From Sulfitobacter sp. (GTDB lineage: Bacteria; Pseudomonadota; Alphaproteobacteria; Rhodobacterales; Rhodobacteraceae), in NCBI GenBank assembly GCA_026421135.1, contig JAPKCR010000015.1:1-13602 (forward strand): a stretch of 13,602 nt of DNA. Reading direction: 5' to 3'. A program made the position numbers and the translations under genes. Positions 1-6,802 of this stretch are shown one piece after another; the stretch's first letter is position 1; each line of letters begins with the position of its first letter. The notes below the pieces were generated by a model. It was given only the letters and a program-made list of their open reading frames with translations. It was not told where the DNA came from and did not search any database.

Positions 1-704
1 TCCCGGCGCAGATAGAAATGCGGGATCGATTGCTTGGCCTCGGTCAGACGTGACGCGATGGTCTTGCGCATGCCGTTGAGTGTGATTTCCTCGTACTCTC
101 GGCCTTCGTACATCTTCATTACGGCTTCGGCTGATGGGCCTGCGGCGAGGGCGGGTTTGGCCGCTGCTGCTGCTGGGGCCGCTGCCGCGGACTTGGGTGC
201 GTCGGATTTGGTCAAACCTTCGACATCAGCTTTGATGATCCGGCCATGAGGGCCTGATCCTTTAACCTGAGACAGGTCCAACCCTTTGTCCGCAGCAATA
301 CGGCGCGCCAATGGGGTTGCGAAGATGCGCGTGCCGTCCCCTGATCTGGGGGCGGAGGGCGCGGCAGATGCTGCAGCGGATGGCGCAGCGGCCTCTTGCG
401 CAGCAGGTGCAGGGGCCGCAGCGGCGGGCGCAGAGGCCGCACCGATGTCGTCCTTGCTTTCACCGTCTTCCAGCAGCACAGCAATCGGCGTGTTCACTTT
501 CACACCTTCAGTACCATCCGCGATCAAAATCTTGCCGATTACACCTTCGTCAGTGGCCTCGAACTCCATCGTGGCTTTGTCGGTTTCGATCTCGCACATC
601 ACATCGCCAGAGGACACGGTATCGCCCTCCTTGACCAGCCATTTGGCCAGTGTGCCTTCTTCCATCGTTGGGCTGAGGGCGGGCATGAGGATTTCTATGG
701 GCAT
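1..704 (-). CDS. pdhC: Pyruvate dehydrogenase E2, dihydrolipoamide acetyltransferase (partial, 3' end outside window)
   Basis: This is the E2 core of the cytoplasmic pyruvate dehydrogenase complex, which passes the acetyl group from lipoyl-lysine to CoA. About 234 residues are visible. Residues 1-80 are a lipoyl domain with the ETDKAT motif (lipoylated Lys43). A flexible Ala/Pro-rich linker follows. A peripheral-subunit-binding domain lies at about 127-163 ([17 protein letters not shown], then GSGPHGRI). After a second Ala-rich linker, the catalytic domain begins with [20 protein letters not shown]. The active-site HxxxD would lie beyond the left edge. The start at 704 has the Shine-Dalgarno AAGGAG overlapping the pdhB stop codon 12 nt upstream, so translation is probably coupled to pdhB. 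Family membership and place in the pdhA-B-C operon are certain; only the C-terminal half is unseen. Confidence 0.96.
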   Translation of the reverse strand, partial: MPIEILMPALSPTMEEGTLAKWLVKEGDTVSSGDVMCEIETDKATMEFEATDEGVIGKILIADGTEGVKVNTPIAVLLEDGESKDDIGAASAPAAAAPAPAAQEAAAPSAAASAAPSAPRSGDGTRIFATPLARRIAADKGLDLSQVKGSGPHGRIIKADVEGLTKSDAPKSAAAAPAAAAAKPALAAGPSAEAVMKMYEGREYEEITLNGMRKTIASRLTEAKQSIPHFYLRR

Positions 705-716
705 GTCGTCCGCTCC

Positions 717-2093
717 TTATTTGTAAGTGACTTTTTTAACCGCTGCGATCACATCATCCGTGGTCAGCAACGCCAGCTTTTCCAGGTTCGCTGCATAGGG
801 CATAGGAACGTCCTTGCCAGTGCAGTTGATCACCGGCGCATCCAGATAATCAAACGCTTCTTGCATGATCACACTTGAGATGTAGTTGCCGACGGAACCT
901 TGTGGCCAGCCTTCCTCAACGGTCACGCAACGGTTGGTTTTCATCACCGATTTGATGATGCTGGCTGTGTCCATCGGGCGCAAGGTGCGCAGATCCAGCA
1001 CTTCGGCATCGATGCCATCCTCAGCCAGTTTCTCTGCCGCTTCAAGGGCATAGGTCATGCCAATGCCAAAGCTGACGATGGTCACATCGCTGCCTTCGCG
1101 CCAGATGCGAGCCTTGCCAAACGGTACGGTATAATCGTCGACATCCGGCACATCAAAGCTCTTGCCGTACATGATCTCGTTCTCGAGGAACACAACAGGG
1201 TTCGGATCTCGGATGGCAGATTTCATCAGACCCTTAGCGTCAGATGCCGAGTAGGGCATAGCGACCTTCAGGCCAGGGATTTGCATATACCAAGCGGCGT
1301 AATCCTGGCTGTGCTGTGCGCCAACCCGCGCCGCAGCGCCGTTCGGGCCACGGAACACCATGGGCGCGCCCATCTGTCCACCGGACATATACAGCGTCTT
1401 GGCGGCAGAGTTCAGAATATGGTCAATGGCCTGCATGGCAAAGTTCCACGTCATGAATTCCACGATAGGGCGCAGACCACCAAAGGCGGCACCGACACCA
1501 ATACCGGCAAAGCCATGTTCGGTGATCGGCGTGTCGATGACGCGCTTGGCACCAAATTCATCCAGCAACCCTTGGGAAATCTTGTAGGCACCTTGGTATT
1601 CGGCAACTTCTTCGCCCATCAGGAACACGTTTTCGTCGCGGCGCATTTCTTCGGCCATGCCGTCACGCAACGCCTCGCGCACGGTCTGCTTTTTCAGCTT
1701 GGTGCCTTCGGGCCAATCGGGTGTGGTGTCGGTCTTGGGGGCGGCTGGCGCTTTGGCCTCGGCAGGTTTGCTTTCCGCAGCCTTCGGGGCAGGGGACGCA
1801 TCCGCAGCAGGGGCAGCACTTGAGGCATTGTCGGCGGCAGAGGCATCTTCGCCTTCTTCCAGCAACACGGCAATCGCAGTGTTGACCTTGACGCCTTCGG
1901 TGCCGTCGGGGATCAGAATTTTGCCAATAACACCTTCGTCAGTGGCCTCGAATTCCATCGTGGCCTTGTCGGTCTCAATCTCGCACATGATGTCACCAGA
2001 GGACACGGTGTCGCCCTCTTTGACCAACCATTTGGCCAGTGTGCCTTCTTCCATGGTGGGGCTTAGGGCGGGCATAAGTATTTCAGTTGCCAT
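717..2093 (-). CDS. pdhB: Pyruvate dehydrogenase E1 beta subunit with N-terminal lipoyl domain
   Basis: With PdhA it forms the thiamine-diphosphate E1 enzyme that decarboxylates pyruvate and reductively acetylates lipoyl groups. The protein has 458 residues, about 130 more than a plain E1 beta. The excess is an N-terminal lipoyl domain (about 1-80, ETDKAT, Lys43) plus an Ala/Pro/Lys linker (about 84-125). The transketolase-like part starts near 133 and contains [12 protein letters not shown] (160-171) and [17 protein letters not shown], followed by the C-terminal transketolase domain. A lipoyl-E1 beta fusion is known from Rhizobiales and Rhodobacterales. The start at 2093 lies 3 nt after the pdhA stop, with an AGGAGG Shine-Dalgarno inside the pdhA end, so the two are tightly coupled. 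Its lipoyl domain is almost the same as the one in the next gene, pdhC. Confidence 0.97.
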   Translation of the reverse strand: MATEILMPALSPTMEEGTLAKWLVKEGDTVSSGDIMCEIETDKATMEFEATDEGVIGKILIPDGTEGVKVNTAIAVLLEEGEDASAADNASSAAPAADASPAPKAAESKPAEAKAPAAPKTDTTPDWPEGTKLKKQTVREALRDGMAEEMRRDENVFLMGEEVAEYQGAYKISQGLLDEFGAKRVIDTPITEHGFAGIGVGAAFGGLRPIVEFMTWNFAMQAIDHILNSAAKTLYMSGGQMGAPMVFRGPNGAAARVGAQHSQDYAAWYMQIPGLKVAMPYSASDAKGLMKSAIRDPNPVVFLENEIMYGKSFDVPDVDDYTVPFGKARIWREGSDVTIVSFGIGMTYALEAAEKLAEDGIDAEVLDLRTLRPMDTASIIKSVMKTNRCVTVEEGWPQGSVGNYISSVIMQEAFDYLDAPVINCTGKDVPMPYAANLEKLALLTTDDVIAAVKKVTYK

Positions 2094-2096
2094 GGT

Positions 2097-3107
2097 TCAA
2101 GCCTCCTGTGGAACTTCGGTTGCGTAAATATCTGTCCAAAGCTCTTCGGGGGCGGGCTCGGGGCTGTTTTTGGCGAATTCGGCGCTGTCGTTGACGATCT
2201 TCTTGATCTCCTTGTCGATGGCCTTCAGATCGTCTTCGCTTGCGTATTTGTTCTCAAGCAAAATGTTGCGGACCTGTTCGATGGGGTCCCGCTCCTCGCG
2301 CATTTTCTGTACCTCTTCGCGGGTACGGTATTTAGCCGGGTCCGACATCGAATGGCCACGGTAACGGTACGTCTTGATCTCGAGGATATAAGGCCCGTCG
2401 CCGCTGCGCGAATGTTTCACCGCGCGTTCGCCGGCTTCTTTCACGGCCAGAACATCCATGCCATCGACCGCTTCACCGGGGATGCCGAATGCCTTGCCGC
2501 GTTCCCAGATTTCAGCACTCGAGGTCGAGCGTTGCTGAGAGGTACCCATGGCATACTGGTTGTTTTCGATCACAAAGATCACTGGCAATTTCCAAAGCGC
2601 TGCCATGTTGAAGGTCTCGTAGACCTGCCCTTGGTTCGCTGCACCATCGCCGAAATAGGTAAAGGTGACGTTGTCGTTGCCTTTGTATTTATCAGCAAAA
2701 GCTACGCCGGCACCCAAGGGAACGTTTGCCCCTACAATGCCGTGGCCACCGTAGAACTTCTTCTCTTTCGAGAACATGTGCATGGAGCCGCCCTTGCCGC
2801 GCGAATATCCGCCCTCACGCCCCGTAAGTTCGGCCATGACGCCATCGGGGTTCATGCCGCACGCTAGCATGTGGCCGTGATCGCGGTATGTGGTAATGCG
2901 GCTATCGCCCTCTTTGGTGGTAGCCTCCAGTCCGACAACAACCGCTTCTTGCCCGATATATAGGTGGCAAAAGCCACCGATCAGACCCATGCCATATAGC
3001 TGCCCGGCCTTCTCTTCGAACCGCCGGATTAGCAGCATGTCCTTGTAGTATGCCTTCAGCTCATCGGCACTGGCTTTGGTTTTCTTGGTCGGTTTCTTGG
3101 CTGCCAT
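2097..3107 (-). CDS. pdhA: Pyruvate dehydrogenase E1 alpha subunit
   Basis: This subunit binds thiamine diphosphate and, with PdhB, catalyses pyruvate decarboxylation at the entry to the TCA cycle. It has 336 residues, normal for the family. The thiamine diphosphate motif is clear: GDGAANQG at 153-160 and ENNQYAMGTS at 181-190. The conserved loop YRYRGHSMSDP is at 248-258. The N-terminus is a short Lys-rich tail. I chose the ATG at 3107 because GGAGGA lies 8 nt upstream and homology starts here. An in-frame start at 3146 would add 13 unlikely residues and run through the Shine-Dalgarno and toward the palindromic operator at 3148-3167. It is the first gene of pdhA-pdhB-pdhC and probably sets expression of the whole complex. 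Confidence 0.97.
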   Translation of the reverse strand: MAAKKPTKKTKASADELKAYYKDMLLIRRFEEKAGQLYGMGLIGGFCHLYIGQEAVVVGLEATTKEGDSRITTYRDHGHMLACGMNPDGVMAELTGREGGYSRGKGGSMHMFSKEKKFYGGHGIVGANVPLGAGVAFADKYKGNDNVTFTYFGDGAANQGQVYETFNMAALWKLPVIFVIENNQYAMGTSQQRSTSSAEIWERGKAFGIPGEAVDGMDVLAVKEAGERAVKHSRSGDGPYILEIKTYRYRGHSMSDPAKYRTREEVQKMREERDPIEQVRNILLENKYASEDDLKAIDKEIKKIVNDSAEFAKNSPEPAPEELWTDIYATEVPQEA

Positions 3108-3147
3108 GGGGCAAATCCTCCGTACAGTTGTCCCGCGCACGCGCAAA

Positions 3148-3167
3148 ATAGTTTAGCGTTAAACTAT
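3148..3167. promoter_or_regulatory. Palindromic operator candidate upstream of pdhA
   Basis: ATAGTTTA and TAAACTAT are perfect 8-bp arms around the 4-nt centre GCGT, ending 41 nt before the pdhA ATG. The size and symmetry suit a dimeric repressor (MarR, GntR or TetR type); I cannot name the regulator. On the minus strand a weak -10-like TATTAG (3173-3168) with TCGCCA 17 nt upstream would put the transcription start inside the palindrome, as expected for repression. The rest of the 169-nt ftsB-pdhA gap shows no gene. The AT-rich stem followed by TTTT on the minus strand could also be read as a weak hairpin, but it lacks a GC stem. Confidence 0.5.
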
Positions 3168-3276
3168 CTAATACCGGATTCGAACAATGATGGCGAGAGG
3201 CTTTTGCCCGGAACTTGTCGGCTGCGCTGACCGGCGCATACGAAAGGTATAAACAGACTTGAAAAGGTGGCTAAAA

Positions 3277-3576
3277 TTAGCGGATGACGATCTCGTCGGT
3301 GCGGATCATCCCCAGAACCTTGCGGGTCTGTTCATCTAGCAAATCAAGATCCAGATAGTCATCTGCCAAGCGCGCAGTCAGGTTTTCCATCCGTGCCACA
3401 TTTGTCTGGACTTGCGTCAACTGCAACTTGAGATCCTGAGCCTCGGCAACGATCTCCGCGCGGCGAAACAGTCCGAAATTACCCTGCACTGCGGCGAAAG
3501 CAAAATACAATGCCAGACCGAATGCGATCGAAAAGAACAAAAGGGTCCCGAATGCGGGGCGTGTGCTGCGGTTCAT
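3277..3576 (-). CDS. ftsB: FtsB/DivIC-like septum formation initiator protein
   Basis: This is a small bitopic division protein. In known systems FtsB pairs with FtsL and FtsQ to activate septal peptidoglycan synthesis. It has 99 residues: a short cytoplasmic end, one membrane helix at about 8-31 (GTLLFFSIAFGLALYFAFAA), a periplasmic coiled coil at about 40-75, and a conserved C-terminal patch (DDYLDLDLLDEQ, then DEIVIR). The alphaproteobacterial version of the family usually sits just upstream of pdhA, as here. The start at 3576 has GAGG 9 nt upstream. The ATG at 3591 is an alternative giving five more residues (MRQTQ) with a poorer Shine-Dalgarno. The open frame runs upstream to 3882, but that part overlaps the end of pgk and has no homology. 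The gene symbol is by family; the sequence is too short for certainty on orthology. Confidence 0.88.
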   Translation of the reverse strand: MNRSTRPAFGTLLFFSIAFGLALYFAFAAVQGNFGLFRRAEIVAEAQDLKLQLTQVQTNVARMENLTARLADDYLDLDLLDEQTRKVLGMIRTDEIVIR

Positions 3577-3611
3577 TTGGGTCTGCCTCATACCGTCTCT
3601 TAGTGGACGTC

Positions 3612-3673
3612 TGTCAAGTATGACACAGGTGATTCGCAAAGGGAATCCCCTGTTTCTAAATTTGGCGAGATTC
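3612..3673 (-). promoter_or_regulatory. Presumed ftsB promoter region with three GANTC sites
   Basis: The 148-nt gap between pgk and ftsB contains GATTC at 3631-3635, GAATC at 3643-3647 and GATTC at 3669-3673. GANTC is the recognition site of the cell-cycle methyltransferase CcrM in alphaproteobacteria, read by the regulator GcrA. A perfect -35-like TTGACA lies on the minus strand at 3617-3612. No good -10 follows at standard spacing, and this one may be too close to the start codon. A CATACT box just upstream is another option. The exact promoter is unresolved. Confidence 0.35.
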
Positions 3674-3693
3674 CGTTCACGCGGCGCACATAT

Positions 3694-3713
3694 GGAATTT
3701 TTCTGAAAATTCC
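3694..3713. repeat. Perfect inverted repeat between pgk and ftsB
   Basis: GGAATTTT and AAAATTCC are 8-bp arms around a 4-nt centre (TCTG), 27 nt downstream of the pgk stop on the minus strand. Partly complementary GC-rich flanks (GGCGC on one side, GCGC on the other) could lengthen the stem imperfectly. It may end or stabilise the pgk transcript. No T-run follows on the minus strand, so a standard intrinsic terminator is not supported, and an operator role for ftsB is also possible. Confidence 0.4.
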
Positions 3714-3739
3714 GGCGCGCTTTCTTTGGAAGAACACGG

Positions 3740-4933
3740 TTAACCCCCCAACGCAGCCACACCTGGCAAGGTTTTGCCTTCCATCCATTCCAGAAATGCC
3801 CCACCTGCGGTCGATATATATGTGAAATCATCGGCTGCACCGGCTCGGTTGAGCGCCGAAACTGTGTCGCCTCCGCCTGCAACCGAAATCAACGACCCTT
3901 CGCGGGTCAATTGCGCGGCAGTCCGTGCGGCTGCGACTGTTGCTGTGTCAAATGGCGCGATCTCGAATGCACCCAACGGGCCGTTCCAGATCAGTGTCTT
4001 CAATCCGGCAAAGGCGACATTGACCAACTCGACGGTGTTCGGTCCGGCATCCAGCACCATCTGATCAGGGGCCAGAACAGTGTCAGGGCCTAGTTGCATC
4101 ACCTCGTGATCGGCACCAGCCGCGAATTCCCGAGCAACCAAACCGTCAACGGGCAGTAAAACCCGACATCCTGCTTTGTCAGCCTGCGCCAAGATATCCT
4201 TTGCCGTGTCGAAAAAATCCGGCTCTGACAATGACTTGCCAAGCTGCGCGCCCATCGCTGCCAGAAACGTGTTTGCCATACCCCCGCCGATCACCAGCAA
4301 ATCCAACCGGTTCACAAGGTTCTGCAAAAGCTCGATCTTGGTCGAAACCTTGGCCCCGCCCACAACGGCCCCGACGGGGCGTTCCGGCTTGGCCAACGCG
4401 GCCTCAAGCGCAGAAAGTTCAGCTTGCATCAAGCGCCCCGCACAGGCGGGCAACAACCGCGCCAGTGCTTCGGTGGATGCGTGCGCACGATGCGCCGCCG
4501 AAAATGCGTCGTTGCAATAGACATCGCCCAAGCCAGCCAGCCGTTGCGCAAAATCGGGGTCATTAGCGGTTTCACCTGGGTAAAAACGGATGTTTTCCAG
4601 CAGCACCACATCGGCGGCCGTGATCTCTTCGGTGCCATTCTCGGCAGCTTCCAGCGTTTCGGCCAACACCACCTTGCGGGCAAGGGCAGCCTCAAGCGCG
4701 GGTTTTACCACCAGCAAGCTCAGGTCTTGGGCGCGTTTGCCTTTAGGACGGCCAAAATGCGCCAACAAGATTGGCTTGCCGCCTTTTGCCAGAATGTCAT
4801 GCACGGTCGGCACAATCCGTTGAATGCGGGTGTCATCTGTGACCCGCCCGTTTTCCACCGGTACATTGATATCAACCCGTACCAGAACCCGCTTTCCGCG
4901 CAGGTCCATGTCATCCAGTGTTTTCCAGCCCAT
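3740..4933 (-). CDS. pgk: Phosphoglycerate kinase
   Basis: This cytoplasmic enzyme transfers phosphate between 1,3-bisphosphoglycerate and ADP in glycolysis, and works in reverse in gluconeogenesis. It has 397 residues, the usual bacterial length. Signatures in order: [15 protein letters not shown] (15-29, where the family usually has RVDFNVP), the LAHFGRPKG loop (57-65), ENIRFYPGE (113-121), [13 protein letters not shown] (141-153), the hinge/nucleotide region [15 protein letters not shown] (192-206), GGGMANTFL (216-224), NGPLGAFE (317-324) and the C-terminal GGGDTVSAL (353-361) with [14 protein letters not shown] (374-387). I chose the ATG at 4933, which has GGGGA 6 nt upstream. The frame stays open to 5671, but that part is antisense to two cyclophilin genes. 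It diverges from ppiB. Confidence 0.97.
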   Translation of the reverse strand: MGWKTLDDMDLRGKRVLVRVDINVPVENGRVTDDTRIQRIVPTVHDILAKGGKPILLAHFGRPKGKRAQDLSLLVVKPALEAALARKVVLAETLEAAENGTEEITAADVVLLENIRFYPGETANDPDFAQRLAGLGDVYCNDAFSAAHRAHASTEALARLLPACAGRLMQAELSALEAALAKPERPVGAVVGGAKVSTKIELLQNLVNRLDLLVIGGGMANTFLAAMGAQLGKSLSEPDFFDTAKDILAQADKAGCRVLLPVDGLVAREFAAGADHEVMQLGPDTVLAPDQMVLDAGPNTVELVNVAFAGLKTLIWNGPLGAFEIAPFDTATVAAARTAAQLTREGSLISVAGGGDTVSALNRAGAADDFTYISTAGGAFLEWMEGKTLPGVAALGG

Positions 4934-5005
4934 CTGATTTCCCCAATCCAATTCGCAGTTGGCCCTGTGTTTTGCCGTTATCGCGCGCGGGGTCAATGCA
5001 CCTGC

Positions 5006-5034
5006 TTGGCAATTGCCGCTAGTCGTCCTAGGTA
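5006..5034 (+). promoter_or_regulatory. Candidate promoter for the cyclophilin pair
   Basis: TTGGCA (5006-5011) matches the -35 consensus at five of six bases. It is separated by 17 nt from TAGGTA (5029-5034), a poor -10. Transcription would start near 5041, about 25 nt before the ppiB ATG. A perfect 10-bp palindrome, GGCAATTGCC (5008-5017), overlaps the -35 box. The pgk promoter should lie in the same 132-nt divergent region, but I could not place it. Confidence 0.3.
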
Positions 5035-5065
5035 ACTGGCAATGATTTTTGAATAGGAGAGCGGC

Positions 5066-5572
5066 ATGGCCGAGATCAAAGACCCAGAAAACACGATCCT
5101 GATGGAACTCAAGGGTGGGACTGTCACAATTCAACTGTTGCCGGATCTGGCACCAAAGCATGTTGAGCGCATGAAAGAACTGGCCCGCGCGGGCAAGTAT
5201 GACAACGTTGCGTTTCACCGCGTCATCGAAGGCTTCATGGCGCAGACAGGCGATGTGGCCAACGGCAACATGGAAGACAACTTTAACCTGCGTGCTGCAG
5301 GAACTGGCGCGTCTGACTTGCCAAACGTGCCTGCAGAGTTCTCCAAGGTGCCACATGCGCGTGGCAGCATCGGTGCCGCACGGTCCGCCAACCCAGACAG
5401 TGCCAACAGCCAGTTCTTTATCAACTTCAAGGACAATGATTTCCTGAACGGTCAATACACCGTTTACGGTCAGGTCATTTCCGGCATGGAACATGTGGAC
5501 GCGCTGACACGGGGCGAGCCGCCAGCGAACCCTGATCGTATGATCAGCGTGAAAGTTGCCGCCGATGCGTAA
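5066..5572 (+). CDS. ppiB: Cytosolic cyclophilin-type peptidyl-prolyl cis-trans isomerase
   Basis: Isomerase of Xaa-Pro peptide bonds that assists protein folding in the cytoplasm. It has 168 residues, typical for bacterial PpiB, with no signal peptide. The cyclophilin signature is present: [16 protein letters not shown] at 48-63 with catalytic Arg52, then [20 protein letters not shown] (100-119) and [16 protein letters not shown] (126-141). The eukaryotic cyclosporin-binding Trp is not seen, as is usual in bacteria. The start at 5066 has AGGAG 7 nt upstream. Its last 8 nt overlap the start of a second, exported cyclophilin, so the two are translated together. Family is certain; the symbol is by analogy, since the paralogue could share it. 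Confidence 0.93.
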   Translation: MAEIKDPENTILMELKGGTVTIQLLPDLAPKHVERMKELARAGKYDNVAFHRVIEGFMAQTGDVANGNMEDNFNLRAAGTGASDLPNVPAEFSKVPHARGSIGAARSANPDSANSQFFINFKDNDFLNGQYTVYGQVISGMEHVDALTRGEPPANPDRMISVKVAADA

Positions 5573-6119
5573 GCTTTTTGCAGCAACACTTGCCACTGTC
5601 TTGTTGGGCAGCGCGGCATTCGCCAGCGGGCTTGAGATCACAGTCGATGGCGAAGCGCAGGGGGTGATCAAGATTGATCTGCTCGAAGACGTAGCCCCAC
5701 AGCATGCGGCCCGTCTAACGGCGCTGGCAGAGGCAGGGGCCTATGATGGTGTGGTGTTTCACCGCGTGATCGACGGTTTTATGGCACAAACCGGTGACGT
5801 CGAATTTGGCAAGGCCGGTGGCAGCACCAGCCGCGCCGGTATGGGCGGATCCGACATGTCCGACCTTCCGGCCGAATTTTCGGACCTGCCGTTTGATCGT
5901 GGCGTTGTGGGCATGGCCCGCAGCCAAAGCCCTGACTCGGCAAACTCGCAATTCTTTATCATGTTCGATCAGGGGTATTTCCTGAACGGGCAATACACAG
6001 TTGTGGGCAAAGTCACCGAAGGGTTGGACGTGCTGGACGCGATCAAGCGTGGCACCGGCGGCAATGGCGCTGTTGTGGGCACACCTGATATGATGAAAAC
6101 AGTCACAGTTACCGACTGA
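5565..6119 (+). CDS. Exported (periplasmic) cyclophilin-type peptidyl-prolyl isomerase
   Basis: A 184-residue cyclophilin with an N-terminal Sec signal peptide: MRK, a hydrophobic stretch (4-19) and a likely cleavage site AFA|SG after residue 20. The mature protein should act in the periplasm, probably on outer-membrane or secreted proteins. The catalytic signature is [16 protein letters not shown] (63-78, Arg67), with [20 protein letters not shown] (113-132) and [16 protein letters not shown] (139-154). It resembles its upstream neighbour closely enough to suggest tandem duplication. I chose the ATG at 5565, inside the end of ppiB (8-nt overlap). A TTG at 5556 is possible but would put two prolines before the basic signal-peptide start. 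No strong Shine-Dalgarno is visible, which fits translational coupling. It could be called ppiA by location. Confidence 0.92.
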   Translation: MRKLFAATLATVLLGSAAFASGLEITVDGEAQGVIKIDLLEDVAPQHAARLTALAEAGAYDGVVFHRVIDGFMAQTGDVEFGKAGGSTSRAGMGGSDMSDLPAEFSDLPFDRGVVGMARSQSPDSANSQFFIMFDQGYFLNGQYTVVGKVTEGLDVLDAIKRGTGGNGAVVGTPDMMKTVTVTD

Positions 6120-6138
6120 TATCTCTGTTAGAGCGTTT

Positions 6139-6168
6139 CATAGGGCGGGCTGAAAGGTCCGCCCTATG
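6139..6168 (+). terminator. Terminator-like hairpin after the cyclophilin pair
   Basis: CATAGGGCGG (6139-6148) pairs perfectly with CCGCCCTATG (6159-6168) around a 10-nt loop, 19 nt after the stop codon. The following bases (TCGTTCTT) are only partly T-rich, so termination may be incomplete or need Rho. It faces the oppositely oriented bactofilin transcript. Confidence 0.55.
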
Positions 6169-6234
6169 TCGTTCTTGGAATGCTAAGGGGCCAAGATTGT
6201 GAGCGACCGTATCTGCGTTCAGCCCTGTATGCCC

Positions 6235-6269
6235 AAAAGAAAACAGGCACCGCAGTACCCTGCGATGCC
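6235..6269 (-). terminator. Rho-independent terminator of the LytM-bactofilin operon
   Basis: Read on the minus strand, GGCATCGCAG pairs with CTGCGGTGCC (10 bp with one G-U) around the tetraloop GGTA. It is followed directly by TGTTTTCTTTT. It starts 27 nt after the bactofilin stop codon. The GC-rich stem, short loop and T-run make this the clearest terminator in the window. Confidence 0.8.
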
Positions 6270-6295
6270 CATCAAATTCTTATAAGCGAGAAAGC

Positions 6296-6802
6296 TTAGG
6301 AAGCCGGGTTTGGCTTTTGCGCAGGCGCGGACTTCGACCCGGGGTTCAGCGGATCGTCTTGACGCTGAACAGAGCCTTCGAAATGCGCACCACTTTCGAT
6401 CGCGATGGTTTTGTGGATGATGTCACCCTCGACCCGTGCAGTCGATGTCAGGCGCACCTTAAGGCCGCGCACGCGGCCCACAATGCGGCCATTGATCACA
6501 ACATCATCGGCAATCACTTCGCCTTTGATCGTTGCGGTCTCGCCGATGGTCAGCAGATGCGCGCGAATGTCGCCTTCGACTGTCCCTTCAACCTGAATAT
6601 CGCCGGTTGTTTTCATGTTGCCCGTGACGTGCAGGTCGGACGACAGAATCGACGCAGGCGGCTTTGCCTTTGGTGCGCTTGCTTTGAATTCATTCGCCTT
6701 GGGCGCAGAAGGTGCCGTTGACGCAGAGGTAGATGCCGACGGGCTAGACGCTGGAGCGTCTTGCTTCGGGGCGGGATCGTTGATTTTGCTTTTAGAAAAC
6801 AT
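6296..6802 (-). CDS. Bactofilin family polymer-forming cytoskeletal protein
   Basis: Bactofilins (DUF583) polymerise without nucleotide into filaments at the inner face of the membrane and recruit peptidoglycan enzymes. The protein has 168 residues. Residues 1-50 are a disordered Ser/Ala/Pro/Lys tail. Residues about 51-145 form the beta-helix core, seen as repeats such as LHVTGNMKTTGDIQVEGTVEG, IRAHLLTIGETATIKGEVIA and VVINGRIVGRVRGLKV, ending in RVEGDI...IAIESGAHFEGSV. A short Pro-rich tail follows. It starts at 6802 inside the end of the upstream LytM peptidase gene (11-nt overlap), so it is probably translationally coupled. The pairing with an anchored M23 peptidase matches the BacA-LmdC morphogenetic pair described in Hyphomonas neptunium. 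Family is certain; orthology to BacA is inferred from context. Confidence 0.93.
   Translation of the reverse strand: MFSKSKINDPAPKQDAPASSPSASTSASTAPSAPKANEFKASAPKAKPPASILSSDLHVTGNMKTTGDIQVEGTVEGDIRAHLLTIGETATIKGEVIADDVVINGRIVGRVRGLKVRLTSTARVEGDIIHKTIAIESGAHFEGSVQRQDDPLNPGSKSAPAQKPNPAS

Noticed and set aside
900..1823. A 307-residue plus-strand open frame opposite pdhB
   Set aside because: It is a shadow of pdhB caused by GC-biased codon use; its His- and Arg-rich translation matches no family I recognise and pdhB is certain.
3108..3146. Longer pdhA start at 3146 (13 extra residues)
   Set aside because: The extension would include the Shine-Dalgarno of the 3107 start and begin right beside the palindrome; E1 alpha homology begins after 3107.
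3148..3167. The pdhA-upstream palindrome as an ftsB terminator
   Set aside because: The stem is almost all A-T and lies over 100 nt after the ftsB stop. A regulatory site near the pdhA start fits better, though a minor termination role is not excluded.
3577..3882. Upstream extension of the ftsB frame to 3882
   Set aside because: It overlaps the end of pgk by 143 nt, its translation has no family resemblance, and a good Shine-Dalgarno exists for the start at 3576.
4934..5671. Open reading frame extending pgk upstream by about 246 codons on the minus strand
   Set aside because: It is antisense to ppiB and the start of the exported cyclophilin, shows no known domain, and the real pgk N-terminus ([20 protein letters not shown]) begins at 4933.
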